DNA from: Morinoia aosen
Lineage: Eukaryota > Arthropoda > Malacostraca > Amphipoda > Talitridae
DNA length: 64,000 nucleotides
Reading direction: 5' to 3'
NCBI GenBank assembly: GCA_030386875.1
Contig: CM059559.1
Coordinates: 66,602,392 to 66,666,391 of the forward strand
The notes below the pieces were generated by a model. The model made no database searches. It saw only the letters and a program-made list of their open reading frames with translations, and was not told the origin of the DNA. Position numbers and translations under genes: made by a program. Below, piece by piece: positions 30,219-41,667 of the stretch (positions within the stretch are counted from its first letter, which is position 1; every line of letters begins with the position of its first letter).

Positions 30219-30767
30219 AAAAATCAGTCCACTAAATTTAAAAATCAACAGGATATTATTAATCAATATTGAATTGTAGTACATTCTATTCCTATACTTA
30301 TTTTTCTTTGCCCGGTATTTGAAAATCGAGGTGATTTTATAGATTTGGCAAATCTGAAGGATATGTCAGATATTGATTTTGTAAATTCCGATGCCTAAGC
30401 ATAGTTCATTAGATCGAAATAAACAAGTTTCCTTCTATGCACTTTCCGTCTCCAATGAGTATTTTATTAGTTATAGCGGTAAATGACTTGCCGCAACTCC
30501 AGTGTTTGAAGCGGCAAGTAATTCAAGCAGCACGTCGGACAGCAACACTGCAATGCTTCCAGCGCGATCGTCATCAAAGACGAAACCAAACCTACCGCTA
30601 TGCCTCGTTAAATACTCATTTAACGAATAAAGTGTATAGAAGAAAAGTTGTTTATTTTGATGCTATTACCATGATTCAAGCAACTAAAATTTCTCAATAT
30701 CTATTTTAGGTGCTGCACGAAAATTAAAAATTTCGTTGCTTACAATCACTAAAAGAGCACATATAAA
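30219..30767. other. AT-rich spacer with a short coding-like fragment
   Basis: After element A. A stretch at about 30312-30399 on + reads as an acidic, protein-like segment ('FIDLANLKDMSDIDFV') ending TAA, which may be an old gene or transposon remnant. I could not assign it. A 90-codon frame at 30437-30709 is not recognisable. Confidence 0.35.
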
Positions 30768-31040
30768 AACCTTTCACATTAATGACATTCTGCTCGCTGA
30801 TGCGTTATTTTTGAATACTTGTACTTTGAAGTTGGCGCCGGCGCCGTAATTTAGTTAATAAGGGTAGTTAACCCCCTATTACAAACGTAAAGAGGTTGGG
30901 TCGTGAGGGTTAGCCACAGTTCTTATAGTGAAAATTACAAAAAAAGCTTCTAACCCACCCATTAGGGTGACGACCGCAATCTTGTTTACATCGGGTCCAA
31001 GATGGCGGCGACCATGGTGGTCGCCGTCTTTGAGCTGATA
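30768..31040. mobile_element. Truncated foldback copy F2
   Basis: Shares 'gacattctgctcgctgatg', the 'acaaacgtaaagaggttgggtcgtgagg' block (split here for length) and the centre ccaagatggcggcg with F3. It has the left arm and the short central palindrome (ggcgaccatggtggtcgcc, 31007-31025), but the right arm is missing. Confidence 0.7.
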
Positions 31041-31109
31041 CCTTCCCAATGAAACCGGCATTTTAACTTTGAAATGTTTTTTTTGTATCTGGTTTCAAAA
31101 TAGTTTTTG

Positions 31110-32106
31110 GTCAATGTGAAGTTTAATGCAATCATGGAAAATAAGAATTCCGATGTTAGGAATCACTAAAGGAACCCATTTAAGAACGTTTTACACGAAT
31201 GACATTCTGCTCGCTGATGCGTTATTTTCGAATAATTGAACTTTGAAGTTGGCCTTTGCGCCAAAGGAAGCGAGTGCCTGAAACGGAATTTAATTAATAA
31301 CGGAAGCTATTACAAACGTAAAGAGGTTGGGTCGTGAGGGGGAGGCACAGTTCTTCTAGTGAAAATTATAAATAAAGCTTCTAACCCACCCATTAGGGCA
31401 GTGGTTCCCAACCTTTTTCAGCTTGTTACCCAATTAAGCATGCCACATAAAGCATGTTACCCCTATCACAAAATGTTGTCAACATTAATAGATATATGGC
31501 TAAACTAAAACACTAGAGAAAATTTATTTTACTTATTGTATTAGCAAATTTTGCATCTCTAATGACTACCAAAGATGTCAAGAGCATCAGTGAAATGGTT
31601 GGAGTTGCATATCTGAAGCATTTACATTTTTCTATCACCCCTCTATTACCCCCAAAAAATTGTTAAATTACCCCCAGGGGGTAATTTACCCCCAGGTTGG
31701 GAACCAATGCATTAGGGTGACGACCGCAATTTTGTTGACATCGGGTCCAAGATGGCGGCGCCCATGGTGGTCGCCATCTTAGACCCGATGTAAACAAGAT
31801 TGCGGTCGTCACCCTAATGGATGGGTTAGAAGCTTTATTTATAATTTTCCCTAGAAGAACTGTGCCTCCCGCTCACGACCCAACCTTTTTACGTTTGTAA
31901 TAGGGGGTCAGCTTCCGTTTTTAATTAAATTACGCTCGCTTCCTTTGGCACGGGAAGGCCAACTTCAAAGTTCAATAATTCGAAAATAAAGCATCAGCGA
32001 GCAGAATGTCGTTCATGTAAAACGTTCTTAAATGGGTTCCTTTAGTGATTGTTTGGAATATAATTATTAATTTCCGTGATTGCAATAAACTTCACATTGA
32101 CCGATT
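31110..32106. mobile_element. Foldback element F3, nearly complete palindrome
   Basis: Left arm 31110-31763 (minus the hAT insert) and right arm 31764-32106 are inverse copies of about 340 bp, from ggtcaatgtgaag to cttcacattgacc. The centre (near 31763) reads ccaagatggcggcgcccatgg. No coding. It is the same family as F1 and F2. The flanks do not give a clean 9-bp duplication. Confidence 0.8.
31399..31709. mobile_element. 311-bp non-autonomous hAT element (MITE) inside F3
   Basis: Terminal inverted repeats CAGTGGTTCCCAACCT and its inverse at the right end (CATTGGTTCCCAACCT when complemented). It is flanked by the perfect 8-bp duplication cattaggg (31391-31398 and 31710-31717), the hAT hallmark. 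The right arm of F3 shows the empty site. Internal sequence is rich in 'ttaccccc'. Confidence 0.92.
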
Positions 32107-32282
32107 TTTTAACAAATGCAACGTCAAGTGCAAAAATCAATCAAATACCATATTTTCCAAATTAAATTCAAATACAATTTAAATTTCTTACCTTCCTGGT
32201 ATGCACGCCCGTGGTTATAAGGCAACGGCACAACACCACTTTTCAACGGAACATGCGTTTTAAATGGCGAAAGGATTCTTCT

Positions 32283-32498
32283 TCAGTCGGTCATTTTGAA
32301 ATGCCTGCTGCAAACATGGTAGTCTGCACTTAAATTCGACTTACTAAGATCATTTAAATGAACATTTCCACTCGCAGCAATCCACTTTTTAAAATTCGAA
32401 CCAGGATACTGGAAATATCTCAAGTCTGGTCGGTTTTTAGAATTACTTTCGCACCCAATTAAAGAACACTTTTTAATTATAACTCGAGGCGGCGCCAT
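32283..32498 (-). CDS. THAP zinc-finger fragment
   Basis: From ATG at 32498 the frame encodes about 71 residues that make up one THAP domain, a C2CH DNA-binding zinc finger of P-element-type transposases and of some host regulators. Visible landmarks: paired cysteines 'CSLIGC', an aromatic/Pro stretch 'YFQYPGS', the invariant Trp in 'KKWIAAS', and the closing 'CSRHF'. A stop follows three residues later. It lies on the opposite strand from the P-element remains to the right, so it is a second THAP source: either a broken transposon or a host exon. No downstream coding region was found. Confidence 0.7.
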   Translation of the reverse strand: MAPPRVIIKKCSLIGCESNSKNRPDLRYFQYPGSNFKKWIAASGNVHLNDLSKSNLSADYHVCSRHFKMTD

Positions 32499-32797
32499 TG
32501 CGACCTCCCCTGCGCGTAAGCACTTCGAATGACGCTGCAACTGCAAGATTGTCGTACCCGTTTCATGAACTTGTTAGCCTAACAGTGGTGCCAGATTTCG
32601 GGCTAGCAGTGTTGCCAGATGAAAATTATAGTGAAAATTATAAAGCTAAAATTATAAAGTAAGCGGCGCTGCTAATGGTGCGATGCTCGACATCACTCGC
32701 ACGCAGTACGATTCGTTAAAAGACTGGTTTGCCGCTACCTCCTTTCGTGTACCATGCCACTGCTCTAGTGTAGTGAGCAGTCATGAAGCTAGGATAT

Positions 32798-33350
32798 ACT
32801 GGAGGGAGCATAGCCGATTCCAATCGGGTTCAAATTAGCTGCAAAAATTGGGAGACTGGGACATTGGCAAGGCCCCACACGTGAGCCAACCACAGACGCT
32901 TGGCTGAAGTTGGCTCCTCCTCGCCTCCTCACCTCCTCTACAACTCGCCCTACCATTTTCCAAAGCAAGATTAGTACCGCTCTACAAATCGAAGGATGAG
33001 GTGCGCGTGCAAGTCGCTCTCTAATTTGTTATATTCAAGGGCCTGTAATCTTTATATTTTTCAACTCATAATGTATCTTTGCTAGTAATTTTGATATCAT
33101 TAAGTGTCCTCAAATGAGGAAACACAATTTATTATCTGTCGGAGTCTTAGAATCCCAAATTAATGATTGACGATTAACTCGACAGCTGGAAGAGCATTCA
33201 GCGAGCGTGTGCGCAACCCTAGCGTAGCCAGTAGGTAACTGGCTTCCGTGCTGACGTCACACTTGCGAGACGGCTATTGGTTACCACAGACAGAGGAGAA
33301 ATCTCAAAAACTGGTTCTCTTCACAGACGGCTATGCTCCCTCCATATATA
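32798..33350. mobile_element. Candidate MITE of about 550 bp with inverted ends
   Basis: The segment tggagggagcatagccg at 32800-32816 recurs inverted at 33331-33347 (cggctatgctccctcca). Outside it, gtgagcagt occurs at 32773-32781 and 33361-33369, possibly fortuitous. No ORF of note. The element appears to sit just upstream of the P-element first exon. Confidence 0.45.
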
Positions 33351-33412
33351 CTCCCTCCACGTGAGCAGTGATTGTCAGACCGTCGTTGTGTTAGTGTGTC
33401 GCTGCTGGCAAC

Positions 33413-33487
33413 ATGGTGAATTCCTGCAGCGCTTACGCTTGCAATGCGCGCAACGACAAAAAGAATAACATCTCATTGCACAATTAA
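33413..33487 (+). pseudogene. Candidate first exon of P-element transposase (THAP N-terminus)
   Basis: A 24-codon frame begins 'MVNSCSAYAC', the typical start of a THAP domain with its first two cysteines, and ends in TAA. The rest of a THAP domain ('RFPKDEALREK' to 'CSQHF') begins at 34760 behind a splice-acceptor-like tctcag. No good donor precedes the TAA, the nearest gtaacg being at about 33500, so the exon is probably broken or its splice site is unusual. Confidence 0.55.
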
Positions 33488-34759
33488 GAACTAAATCGAG
33501 GTAACGTTCATACTTTTGGAGAAGGCTTAAGTAAAATTGCAGTTCAGGCCCGTATATTTTAATTTCGTTTATTATTTAATAGGCTATACATATTTGCACA
33601 GTATTGTTCAGCGTAGAATTCAAATTTGAAAACCATTTCATTCGGCGATCTCTACTTTTTGAGTTATAGCGTTTCAAATGTGTAAAATAATACGCATCCC
33701 CCTCAACAGCTCATTACTAATTTATGTTCTTAAAGCAGCATTCACATGATCAATATTACTTAAAATATTTACTATTAGTGTAAATATATTGATCGTCTGA
33801 ACGGCATACTGATAGACTGATGAAAATATTTATGTGATCAAAATTTTCTGAAATTTCATCAAAATTTGAGCATTCTTGGATTGATGGAAAGTACTCTATA
33901 TGAACGTGTGAACGCAACCAAGAGTTCGTCCAGTTGCCAAAAATCGTAGAGTTAGAGCCGGTCTCTCATTACTGAAATGCCTCCCCTCTTTGTGGAATCT
34001 TCCTCGGTTATTCAAAATATCCAGAAGCTAATAATATATATCATCGTTCATTCGGAGCTGGTTATAAAAGTCTTCCAGTTCCGTTACCCTTATGCCATTA
34101 AATCAATTCACATAAGTGTACATATTGCGTTTCAAAATCCACTCCTCCCCCGATTTCTTCCGATTTCGTCTCTTTTTCTATAGCAAAACAATTAGTAGCT
34201 CAAAATTTTTTGGCCCTGATTTAAGCACAACATTAACCACTTCCGATAGAAAGTTCGAGCAACTACTGATAGAAATATCGACAGCACATTATTGATCGGG
34301 CGAACTCGATATATTATTAATGAGTTGAATATATTATAGATTTTTTTACATTATAATTATAAAAGAAAAAAGAATCAAATTCTACTACAATGTTTTCATT
34401 TGCAAGGAGAAATATAGAATTCAGGGCCCATCGTGTTTCGCCACAAGCTGCTACATCTGGTACTGTGTTAATCCATTACTGATTACGGGCGCTCGTATGC
34501 ACGTGGAAATTTATTTATTCATTTTCTTGGTAGCGGATACCAACGCACTGCAAAGATGGGGATAAAGCCCAGAAAACTAAGATGTGTAGATGTAAGCGAT
34601 AGGGAATTTGTGCATGTCGCTTTGCTACCCCTCCCGTGTGGAAGGAGCTTTGGTGTATAGAATAGATAGATTATCTTGGTAAATACTTTTTGCGGTAATG
34701 GTGCATGTGCTGTGCGCTTTCACCAAGCCTTTTATCATAGATGCCAAATTAATTCTCAG

Positions 34760-37294
34760 GTTCCCAAAGGACGAAGCCTTGCGTGAGAAGTTGGTGAATG
34801 CCTTACGCAGAGAAGGCTTTACACCCGGCAAAAGCACAGCAGTGTGTTCCCAACATTTTAAGAATGACTGTTTTGACACTAACGTCCAGAGTTGCAGAAA
34901 ATTGCTCAGAGGAGCTGTACCCTCCATCTTCCCCAGCTTTCCCTCATACATGCAGACAGGCGGCTCTTTGGTTAGAAAACCTCCTGCGAACAGGGACACC
35001 GCTTCGACTTCTGCAGTACACGAAACTGCTGCATCTAGCAGTGTGGATGAAGAGGCAACAAATGTCTCCACTGCCTCAAATATTAGCGAGCTGGATGATA
35101 CACCAAGGAAAAAAGCATTTAAAGGGAAACTTGAGCTAAAATAATGCCAATTGATGACATCAAGAAAAAAAATAAAGACGCTCCAACAAGACCAAAGGCG
35201 CTTGAAGAAGAAAAACAGTGAACTCTCCACCGTGCTCAGTAACTTGAAGAAGAAAAATATAGTAAATGGGCAGTGCTTAGACATTATTGAAGCGGCAGGG
35301 GGTGGAGTATCCGATCTCCTTAAGAGAAAGTTTGCCAAGAGTAATAATGGGAAACTCGCAAGAGTGTATTCTCCACAGTTGAGAACCGTTACCCTAACAC
35401 AGCACTTCTATTCTCCAAGAGCCTCCGCGTATGTCCGAAAATCATTTGACACATGCCTGCCGCATCCTAAAACGTTACAGAAATGGTACAGTAGCATCAA
35501 TGGTGCACCAGGCTTTACTGAAGAGGCGTTCGAAGCGTTGAAACGAAAGTTTTCAACGTCTGAAACTGAGAAAAAAATCCCATGTGCTCTGATGATGGAC
35601 GAAATGGCTATACGGCAACAAGTGGAGTGGGACGGGAAAAAGCTGCATGGCCAAGTGGACATCGGCACAAGCATCGAAGACGACACCCTGCCGGTTGCTA
35701 GTAATGCCCTCGTATTCATGGTAGTAGCTCTCGATACTAGTTGGAAATTACCTATCGGTTACTTTCTTATTAATGGACTATCTGGTCGAGAGAGAAAGCA
35801 TCTGGTTCTCGAAAGTATTTCGCGACTGCATGACGTTGGGATATGTCTTCGTACTCATACTTTTGACGGCGCATCTTCCAATATTTCAATGGCTAAAGAA
35901 TAAGGTTGTACTATTAGTTATGATAACATTGTTCCTTATTTCTCCCAGCCCATCGATGGACAGCAAATACATATATTTCTGGATCCATGCCACATGATCA
36001 AGTTGGAGCGCAACATGATAGGTGATATGAAGTTTATAGTAGATAGTGAAGGTAAAACTGTTAAGTAGGATTATGTTCGTCAGTTACATGATTTACAGGA
36101 TTCGCATGGGTTACATTAGGGAAATAAATTAAGAGCTGCCCATTTGAACTACTTCAAGAAGAAGATGAATGTTAAATTAGCCACACAAGTGCTTAGCAAC
36201 TCAGTTGCAGATTCTCTCCAGTTTTGCAACGAGAACAAAATCTCCGGGTTCGAGCTTTGCGAAGCAGCAATAAAATTTATTCGAATATTTAATAGAATAT
36301 ACTGAACTCAAGAAATTTACGGTCATTCGGTTTCAAGCGTCCTCTAGGTGCAGAAAATGCCGTAACCATACTACCAAAAATTGAGAAAGATATGTTATAT
36401 ATACAAAATTTAAAGTTGGCTTCCACTGGTGAACTGATCTGCCGTACAGGACGAAAGACCGGATTTCTAGGACTTCTTGTCTGTCTCACCAGTATCAAGA
36501 ACATCTTTAAGAAATTGGGTGAATTCGGTATGACGTACTTCACTTGTTACAAAGTGAGCCAAGACCATATTGAATTATTTTTCAGCAAAATACGACGTCA
36601 CAGTGGTGTTAACTACAACCCTAACGCGAAACAGTTTGAAGCGGCTTACAAAATGATACTAATTCACAACGAACTTCAGGAAGTAATGCGGGGAAATTGC
36701 TCGGCTTTGGAAGAAATTCAAATATTAACGTGCACGAGCGCAAATGCTAAATGCAGTCTGCTCTACAGACAGTATATCAACATTTTAAACGGCTCTACTT
36801 CAAGAAATAAACTTACATTAGAAGACTTGAATTCATTAAGTAGCGATAATTTGAGTATAGATGAAGAAAACTTTGTCATCGGAAGTGAATTTGGAACTTC
36901 TACATATGCAGAAAATGTGGTGGGCTACATTGCTGGCTGCATTGTGAGGAAATTGAGGGAATGTATACGATGTGAAAACTGGGTTTCGGCAATGCTCTCA
37001 GAAAAAAAATACAGCAGCACGTTTGCGCAACTTAAGTGTAAGGGTAGTTTAATAGTTCCTTCTGATGACGTCTTTAAGATCTGCATGAAAGCCGAAAACA
37101 GCTACCGTACAAATACAAAAAGTACATGTGATCAGTTTAAAACATTAGACGTTTTGAAAGCGGTTAATGAGGTGTTAGAAGCATGCATTGGATACGAACT
37201 ACTGAATACTTTAAACTATTGTGTGCCTGACTCCATTTTCAATAACCACAGACTCCTTATAATAAAAGCTTTTCAGCAAAATATATCGTACTAA
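34760..37294 (+). pseudogene. P-element transposase (THAP9-like), decayed
   Basis: This would be the GTP-dependent cut-and-paste transposase of a P element. In order: second half of the THAP domain ('RFPKDEALREK', 'VCSQHF'), a Ser/Thr-rich linker, a coiled coil ('RRLKKKNSELSTVLSNLKKK', 35200-35260), then the catalytic and GTP-binding-insert region ('ALMMDEMAI', 'FDGASSNISMAKE', 'FLDPCHMIKLERN'), and a C-terminal part from about 36392 ('DHIELFFSKIRRHSGVNYNP'). In-frame stops lie at 35142, 35901, 36066, 36117 and 36303, followed by a frame change near 36310-36390. It is a non-functional relic. Terminal repeats were not identified. Confidence 0.85.
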
Positions 37295-37519
37295 GGCACC
37301 ATCATGCTGCGAAGGAACACACAACAAAAGTTACCCTAAACAAGAAAGTTAGTAGACAAAAAGCACTGAAGAATATCGTTTTCAGCGGCTTGTAGTAATG
37401 TGCAGTTCCTGCCTAGCCAGGCTTGGCTCCAAGAGCTGTACACGTGTGCGTCAAATGGTTGTACGCGCACTTAGTGCCGGCCCGTGTGCGCTGTGCAGCA
37501 ATGGCTGAGTGGCTGACGG

Positions 37520-37540
37520 TGTGCCGCCGCCGCCGCCGCT
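37520..37540. repeat. Short GCC trinucleotide run
   Basis: About six consecutive GCC units in an otherwise AT-rich area. Confidence 0.8.
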
Positions 37541-37699
37541 TCAGTTTTGCGTCAGTATTGCTCTGTTTCCTCTTCTGTAAATTTGTTTCATTTGCAATGC
37601 ATTGCTGTTTTTTAGCACCTGTCATGTAGTTTAACGTTTCAGGTTGGTGTCTTTGCGTTTTCTAACAATTATTCGATGAAGTTGTGTAGTTATAGCCTG

Positions 37700-38230
37700 A
37701 AACGCGAATTTATTCCTATGCAGTACAGTGTTTGGTACCCCTCCCTAGTGGCTGATTGCTGCCCGAGCTACCTTCAATCTGCACTGAGGCGCGACTGTGT
37801 AGCGTGGTCTCCTGTCTTTTATACCTTCATGATTGGTCCATACATTCTGCCAGAGCGCCTTACTGGAGATGTGTACAAAATCTTTCTTGAAGAAGTCCTT
37901 CCTGGTTTATTGGAAAATGTGCCATTAAGTATTCGTAGACGACTTTGGTTTCAACACGGAGCTCCTGCACATTATGCTCTAAATGTGCACGGTTTCTTGA
38001 CCAACAATTTTTAAATCGATGGATTGGTTGTGGTGGTGCTCTGTCCTGGCTGCCGAGATCACCTGATTTGGCTCTGTTAGAGTTTTTCTAACGGGGGCAC
38101 TTGAAATCTCTGATTTATGCGACACCTGTGGAGTCAGAAGCAGACCTTGTCGCTCGAATTGCAGTCGCGGCTGGAGATATCGCTTACAACCCATGAATGT
38201 TAGGCAACGTACGCAACTCGCTTTGACGAA
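37700..38230 (+). pseudogene. mariner-type transposase C-terminal fragment
   Basis: An open stretch to 38014 resembles the C-terminal half of a mariner/Tc-like transposase ('IGPYILPERLTGDVY', 'RRRLWFQHGAPAHY'). Homology continues after a frame change near 38010 ('LPRSPDLALLEFF', 'TPVESEADLVARIA') with a stop in between. The second catalytic Asp normally found in 'QxDGAPAH' is missing; the sequence goes straight from His to Gly. The 5' half is absent. Transposition function is lost. Confidence 0.75.
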
Positions 38231-38699
38231 GGTGTCGTGCGTGTATTGGCGTTAATGGTCGAAATTTTGAACACCTACTTTGATGCGTTATTCTCTATTA
38301 TTTATTAAAGTACCTCATGTTACTTAACGTTTTTCTTTCAGAATACCGAGAGAATTTTGTTCGTCATTACCCTAGCATTACCCTCGTGTGTTATTATTGA
38401 ACATTAGTGCATGTGGTTAACTAGGATCGCCGTGAGTTCTTGAAGAGCAGCATTAAAAACTGCTAAGCCCAATAATTAAAAAACTTAGCATTTTTCGAAA
38501 TTTTTTCACGGATGAAAAAGTTTTTAAATTTTTAATTTTCTACTAGTAGCCGAAGTTTGTACCAAGATTTCCATCAACACCTTGTATACAACATGCAGTA
38601 TATTACCCTGACTCGGATTTAATAAACAATGAACACGTGAAGGTCTTTCGTATCATCGTTGAAGCAGTATCATCCCAAGAAAGAGGACTGCAGCAACAG

Positions 38700-39602
38700 A
38701 ACTGGTTTATTTAGATGCCCCTTGCGGATGTGGTAAAACATTCCTATTTAACATACCTGCAACCCATTTTATGACGAACAATATATTCACTCCTACTTCA
38801 GCTTGGACTGGAATTGCTGCCACTCACTTGATTGGAAGAAAAACAGCTCATAACATTTTTGAACTTCCCGTTCTTCTCACAGAGAGCAGCGTCTGTAATG
38901 TTCCATTTCATTCAGAACAAGCAATGTATTTAAGATCAGTGAAATTTTTGATCATCGACTAAGCCTCAATGATTCCAAGTCATGCTCTTCAGGCAATTGA
39001 TAAATGCTTGCGAGATATTACATCAAATGAAGTACCTTTTGATGGAAAACTATACTCCTCGGAGGAGATTTTCGACAAATCTTGCCCGTTGTTCCTCATG
39101 CTCCACCATTTGCAGTAATAGATGTTTGTCTGTAGAGATCTCACATTTGGTCTTGCTTTGAACAGCTCAAATTAACCACGAATGTGAAGATAAATCAGCA
39201 GAAAAAAGCTTTCTCACAATGGCTTCTACAACTTGGAAGTTGCTTATTCTGCAGCCAGCTGGATAATGTACCCCAAGATCAGTTCGCAATGACTCTCTCA
39301 CTGTTGATATTTTTGATTGTACCTCGCAAGAAATGGATCAGCGAGTTATCCTTTCACCCAAAAACATTGATTCTCTTGTTGTAACTGGAAACCTTCTCTA
39401 AAATATTCCAGGAGAAACTAAAACCTATTAAAGCACTGATTCGGCTTCAGGTGATGATTAAGCAGAAGCCCAAAATTATGTTTTAGTTTATAAATTCTTT
39501 AACTGCATCTTGCATACCTCCACATTGTCTAAATTCAAAGATCGGCGCAATTGTGATGTTTTTACAAAATTTGTCAATCAGTCAAGGACTATGCAATGGA
39601 AC
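38700..39602 (+). pseudogene. PIF1-type helicase of a Helitron, N-terminal part
   Basis: Helitrons encode a Rep/PIF1 helicase for rolling-circle transposition. Here the Walker A region ('APCGCGKTFLF') and the following 'AWTGIAATHLIGRKTAHNIF' are in one frame. Walker B reads 'LIID' then TAA where the conserved Glu should be (38959-38961), followed by 'ASMIPSHALQAIDKCL' still in frame. Later pieces in shifted frames match 'LGGDFRQILPVVPHA', 'ILSPKNIDSL' and 'SKIGAIVMFLQNLSISQGLCNGT'. The reading is cut at TA 39603-39604 by a Tc1 element and resumes at 45753. No Rep domain is visible. Confidence 0.85.
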
Positions 39603-39699
39603 TACAGTGCTTGAAAAAAAATCCGATCACCATGGCAATTTTATTTACTTATTACAAAATCAATATATACGCATTATCTATGTACATCAATACTGTATA

Positions 39700-40701
39700 C
39701 TAGTATTTTGTCGTATGCCCTTTGTTCTTGATGACTTTTTTGAGACGTTCTGGCATGGGTTTGATCAAATTTTGGCATATTGTTTGTGATATTTCAGTGC
39801 ACCGAACTTCTTTAATGGCTTCTGTGAGCTTGGGAAGCAAACCAGTATCATGACATTCGACTTTATTTTTTATAATGAGCCACAGATTCTCTATAGGATT
39901 GCGATCTGGACTATTACCAGATCAATCTAGAACACGAATGTTATTATCATTGAACCATTTAGTAACGATTTTTACCTTGTGGCAAAGAACTAAATCGTGG
40001 ACAAAATTTCTTGTCTCACGTAAAGGCATTGTCAGTGGAATTTTTCCCTTTAGCATGGCTAAATATCTTTGACCATTCATGGTTGTGTTCTTAGGATGAA
40101 AATATATGCTCCCCCTACCAAAATTGCTAAAACACCCCTAAACCATGACACTTGGAGGGTGTTTCATTGTCTCAATAGTGAATTTAGGATCGATTATATC
40201 TGAGCCAAGCAGGCGGCGCACCGTTGTTTGACAGCTTCTAAATGTTAAAAAAGAGGACTCATCACTAAAAAGAACTGTTTTCCAATCATCAACAGTTCAA
40301 TTCATGTGCTGTTTACAAAACTCAACACTTTTCTTGCGCATTTTGGCATTCAGGAATGGTTTCTTGGCAGCATGGCGCGTTGCCATTCCGAGCTCTTTTT
40401 GCAGCCGATTTAAGCAAATTATAATGCTCAGACTTAAATTTTTCCTGTCATTTGTAGTTTTTTTAACACAGCAGGTTTTTATTTTATCAGTACGTAAATT
40501 AGTCTCTCTAGGTCTCCCACTACCTATTTTTCGGACTGGCGTACAAGAACCAACACTGCTGTTATGGCGTGAAATCCATAAATTCACGGTATTTTGAGAT
40601 GTTTCTAACTGTTTTGCAATTTGTCTTCGTGATTTTTCCACTTTATGTAATGCAATAATAACACCTATTTGGTCACTTCCAAGTTGTTTCCTCGCAGCCA
40701 T
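39700..40701 (-). pseudogene. Tc1-family transposase, three nonsense codons
   Basis: From ATG 40701 the frame reads a paired-like helix-turn-helix N-terminus ('VIIALHKVEKSRRQIAKQL'), then a GRPR-like hinge ('GSGRPRET'), then the DDE catalytic core: Asp in 'VLFSDESSF', Asp in 'FVHDLVLCH', Glu in 'NPIENLW'. It ends TAG at 39700-39702. Length (about 333 codons) matches the family. Three positions where Trp is expected are stop codons: TGA at 40297, TAG in 'PSVMV/GCF' and TGA in 'VLD/SGNSP'. The frame is otherwise continuous, so this is a fairly young pseudogene. Confidence 0.87.
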
Positions 40702-41667
40702 TGTAGGATTTCTTAAAATACAACACCTTCGTAAAAATAGCCAGATTTGTGAAAACACTGTATGCGGCGGAAAACGACGACTCAACCCCACTCAACCAGT
40801 GCTTGTAGTCAACTGGCGTAGCACTGCGTGTAGTGCATGCAGGCCTTCCACGATCGCCAATCTTTGTACCCTAGGCTGGCATGTATTTTACCCTAGAATG
40901 CTCCCCCATTACCCTAGAATGTATAAATGAAGGCAATCTAATAATTACCGCATAGTCTTCAACAATATTATTAGTTTTGCCTTCAATGAAGTCCCATTGA
41001 TACTTTTTTAAAGTTTCTGGGGATATATTAATTAATGAATGATTTATCTGAACACTTTTAGTTTGGAAATGTGTATGAAATGACATCATTCCATTATAAT
41101 TACAAAATATATTTCAAATGTGGACCGATAAACAACTCAAAAAAACACACAGCGCTGTGGCCGACAAAATTGAAGTCCAGGTTTATATAACTAGTGTTCA
41201 CAATACATAAATAATAATTGTTATCTGAGGAAAAACATTTCGGGATGAAAAATGCCGACCTATGTAATGTTTTTTCCCGCTTCTTGCATTGAGTCTTTTC
41301 ACCGATCCAAAACAAATGAAAAATGGATGAACTCTACGTGCGTTGCTAGGTAAGATCTTTGTGCAAATAATTTCTAATCTCCAGGAAACAATATTACTCT
41401 CATAAAAAGTAATTTCCTGGAAATACCTTGTACAAACTGCAATCTACAACATAATAAAAACTTTATCACGCTTTTCGTTTTATGGTTTTCTAATGTATTG
41501 GTATTGCTGAAAATTCTGTGTGCATTGCATTATTATTCACTTCATTAATAGCCCTAATTAAATTGGTACTAATTGGGACATTAGATGCAGTGAATAATCT
41601 GCATACATCAAACCACACACGGTTTCATTCTTCAAACTGGTTCTTTGAAATGTTTACGTCAAATTAA

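Noticed and set aside
32773-33369. gtgagcagt repeats as target duplication of the 550-bp MITE
   Set aside because: They stand 12-18 bp away from the inverted ends on both sides, so they do not abut the element.
34625-35338. 237-codon minus-strand frame opposite the P-element transposase
   Set aside because: It is a shadow of the THAP/coiled-coil coding strand, low-complexity Phe/Ser, with no domain.
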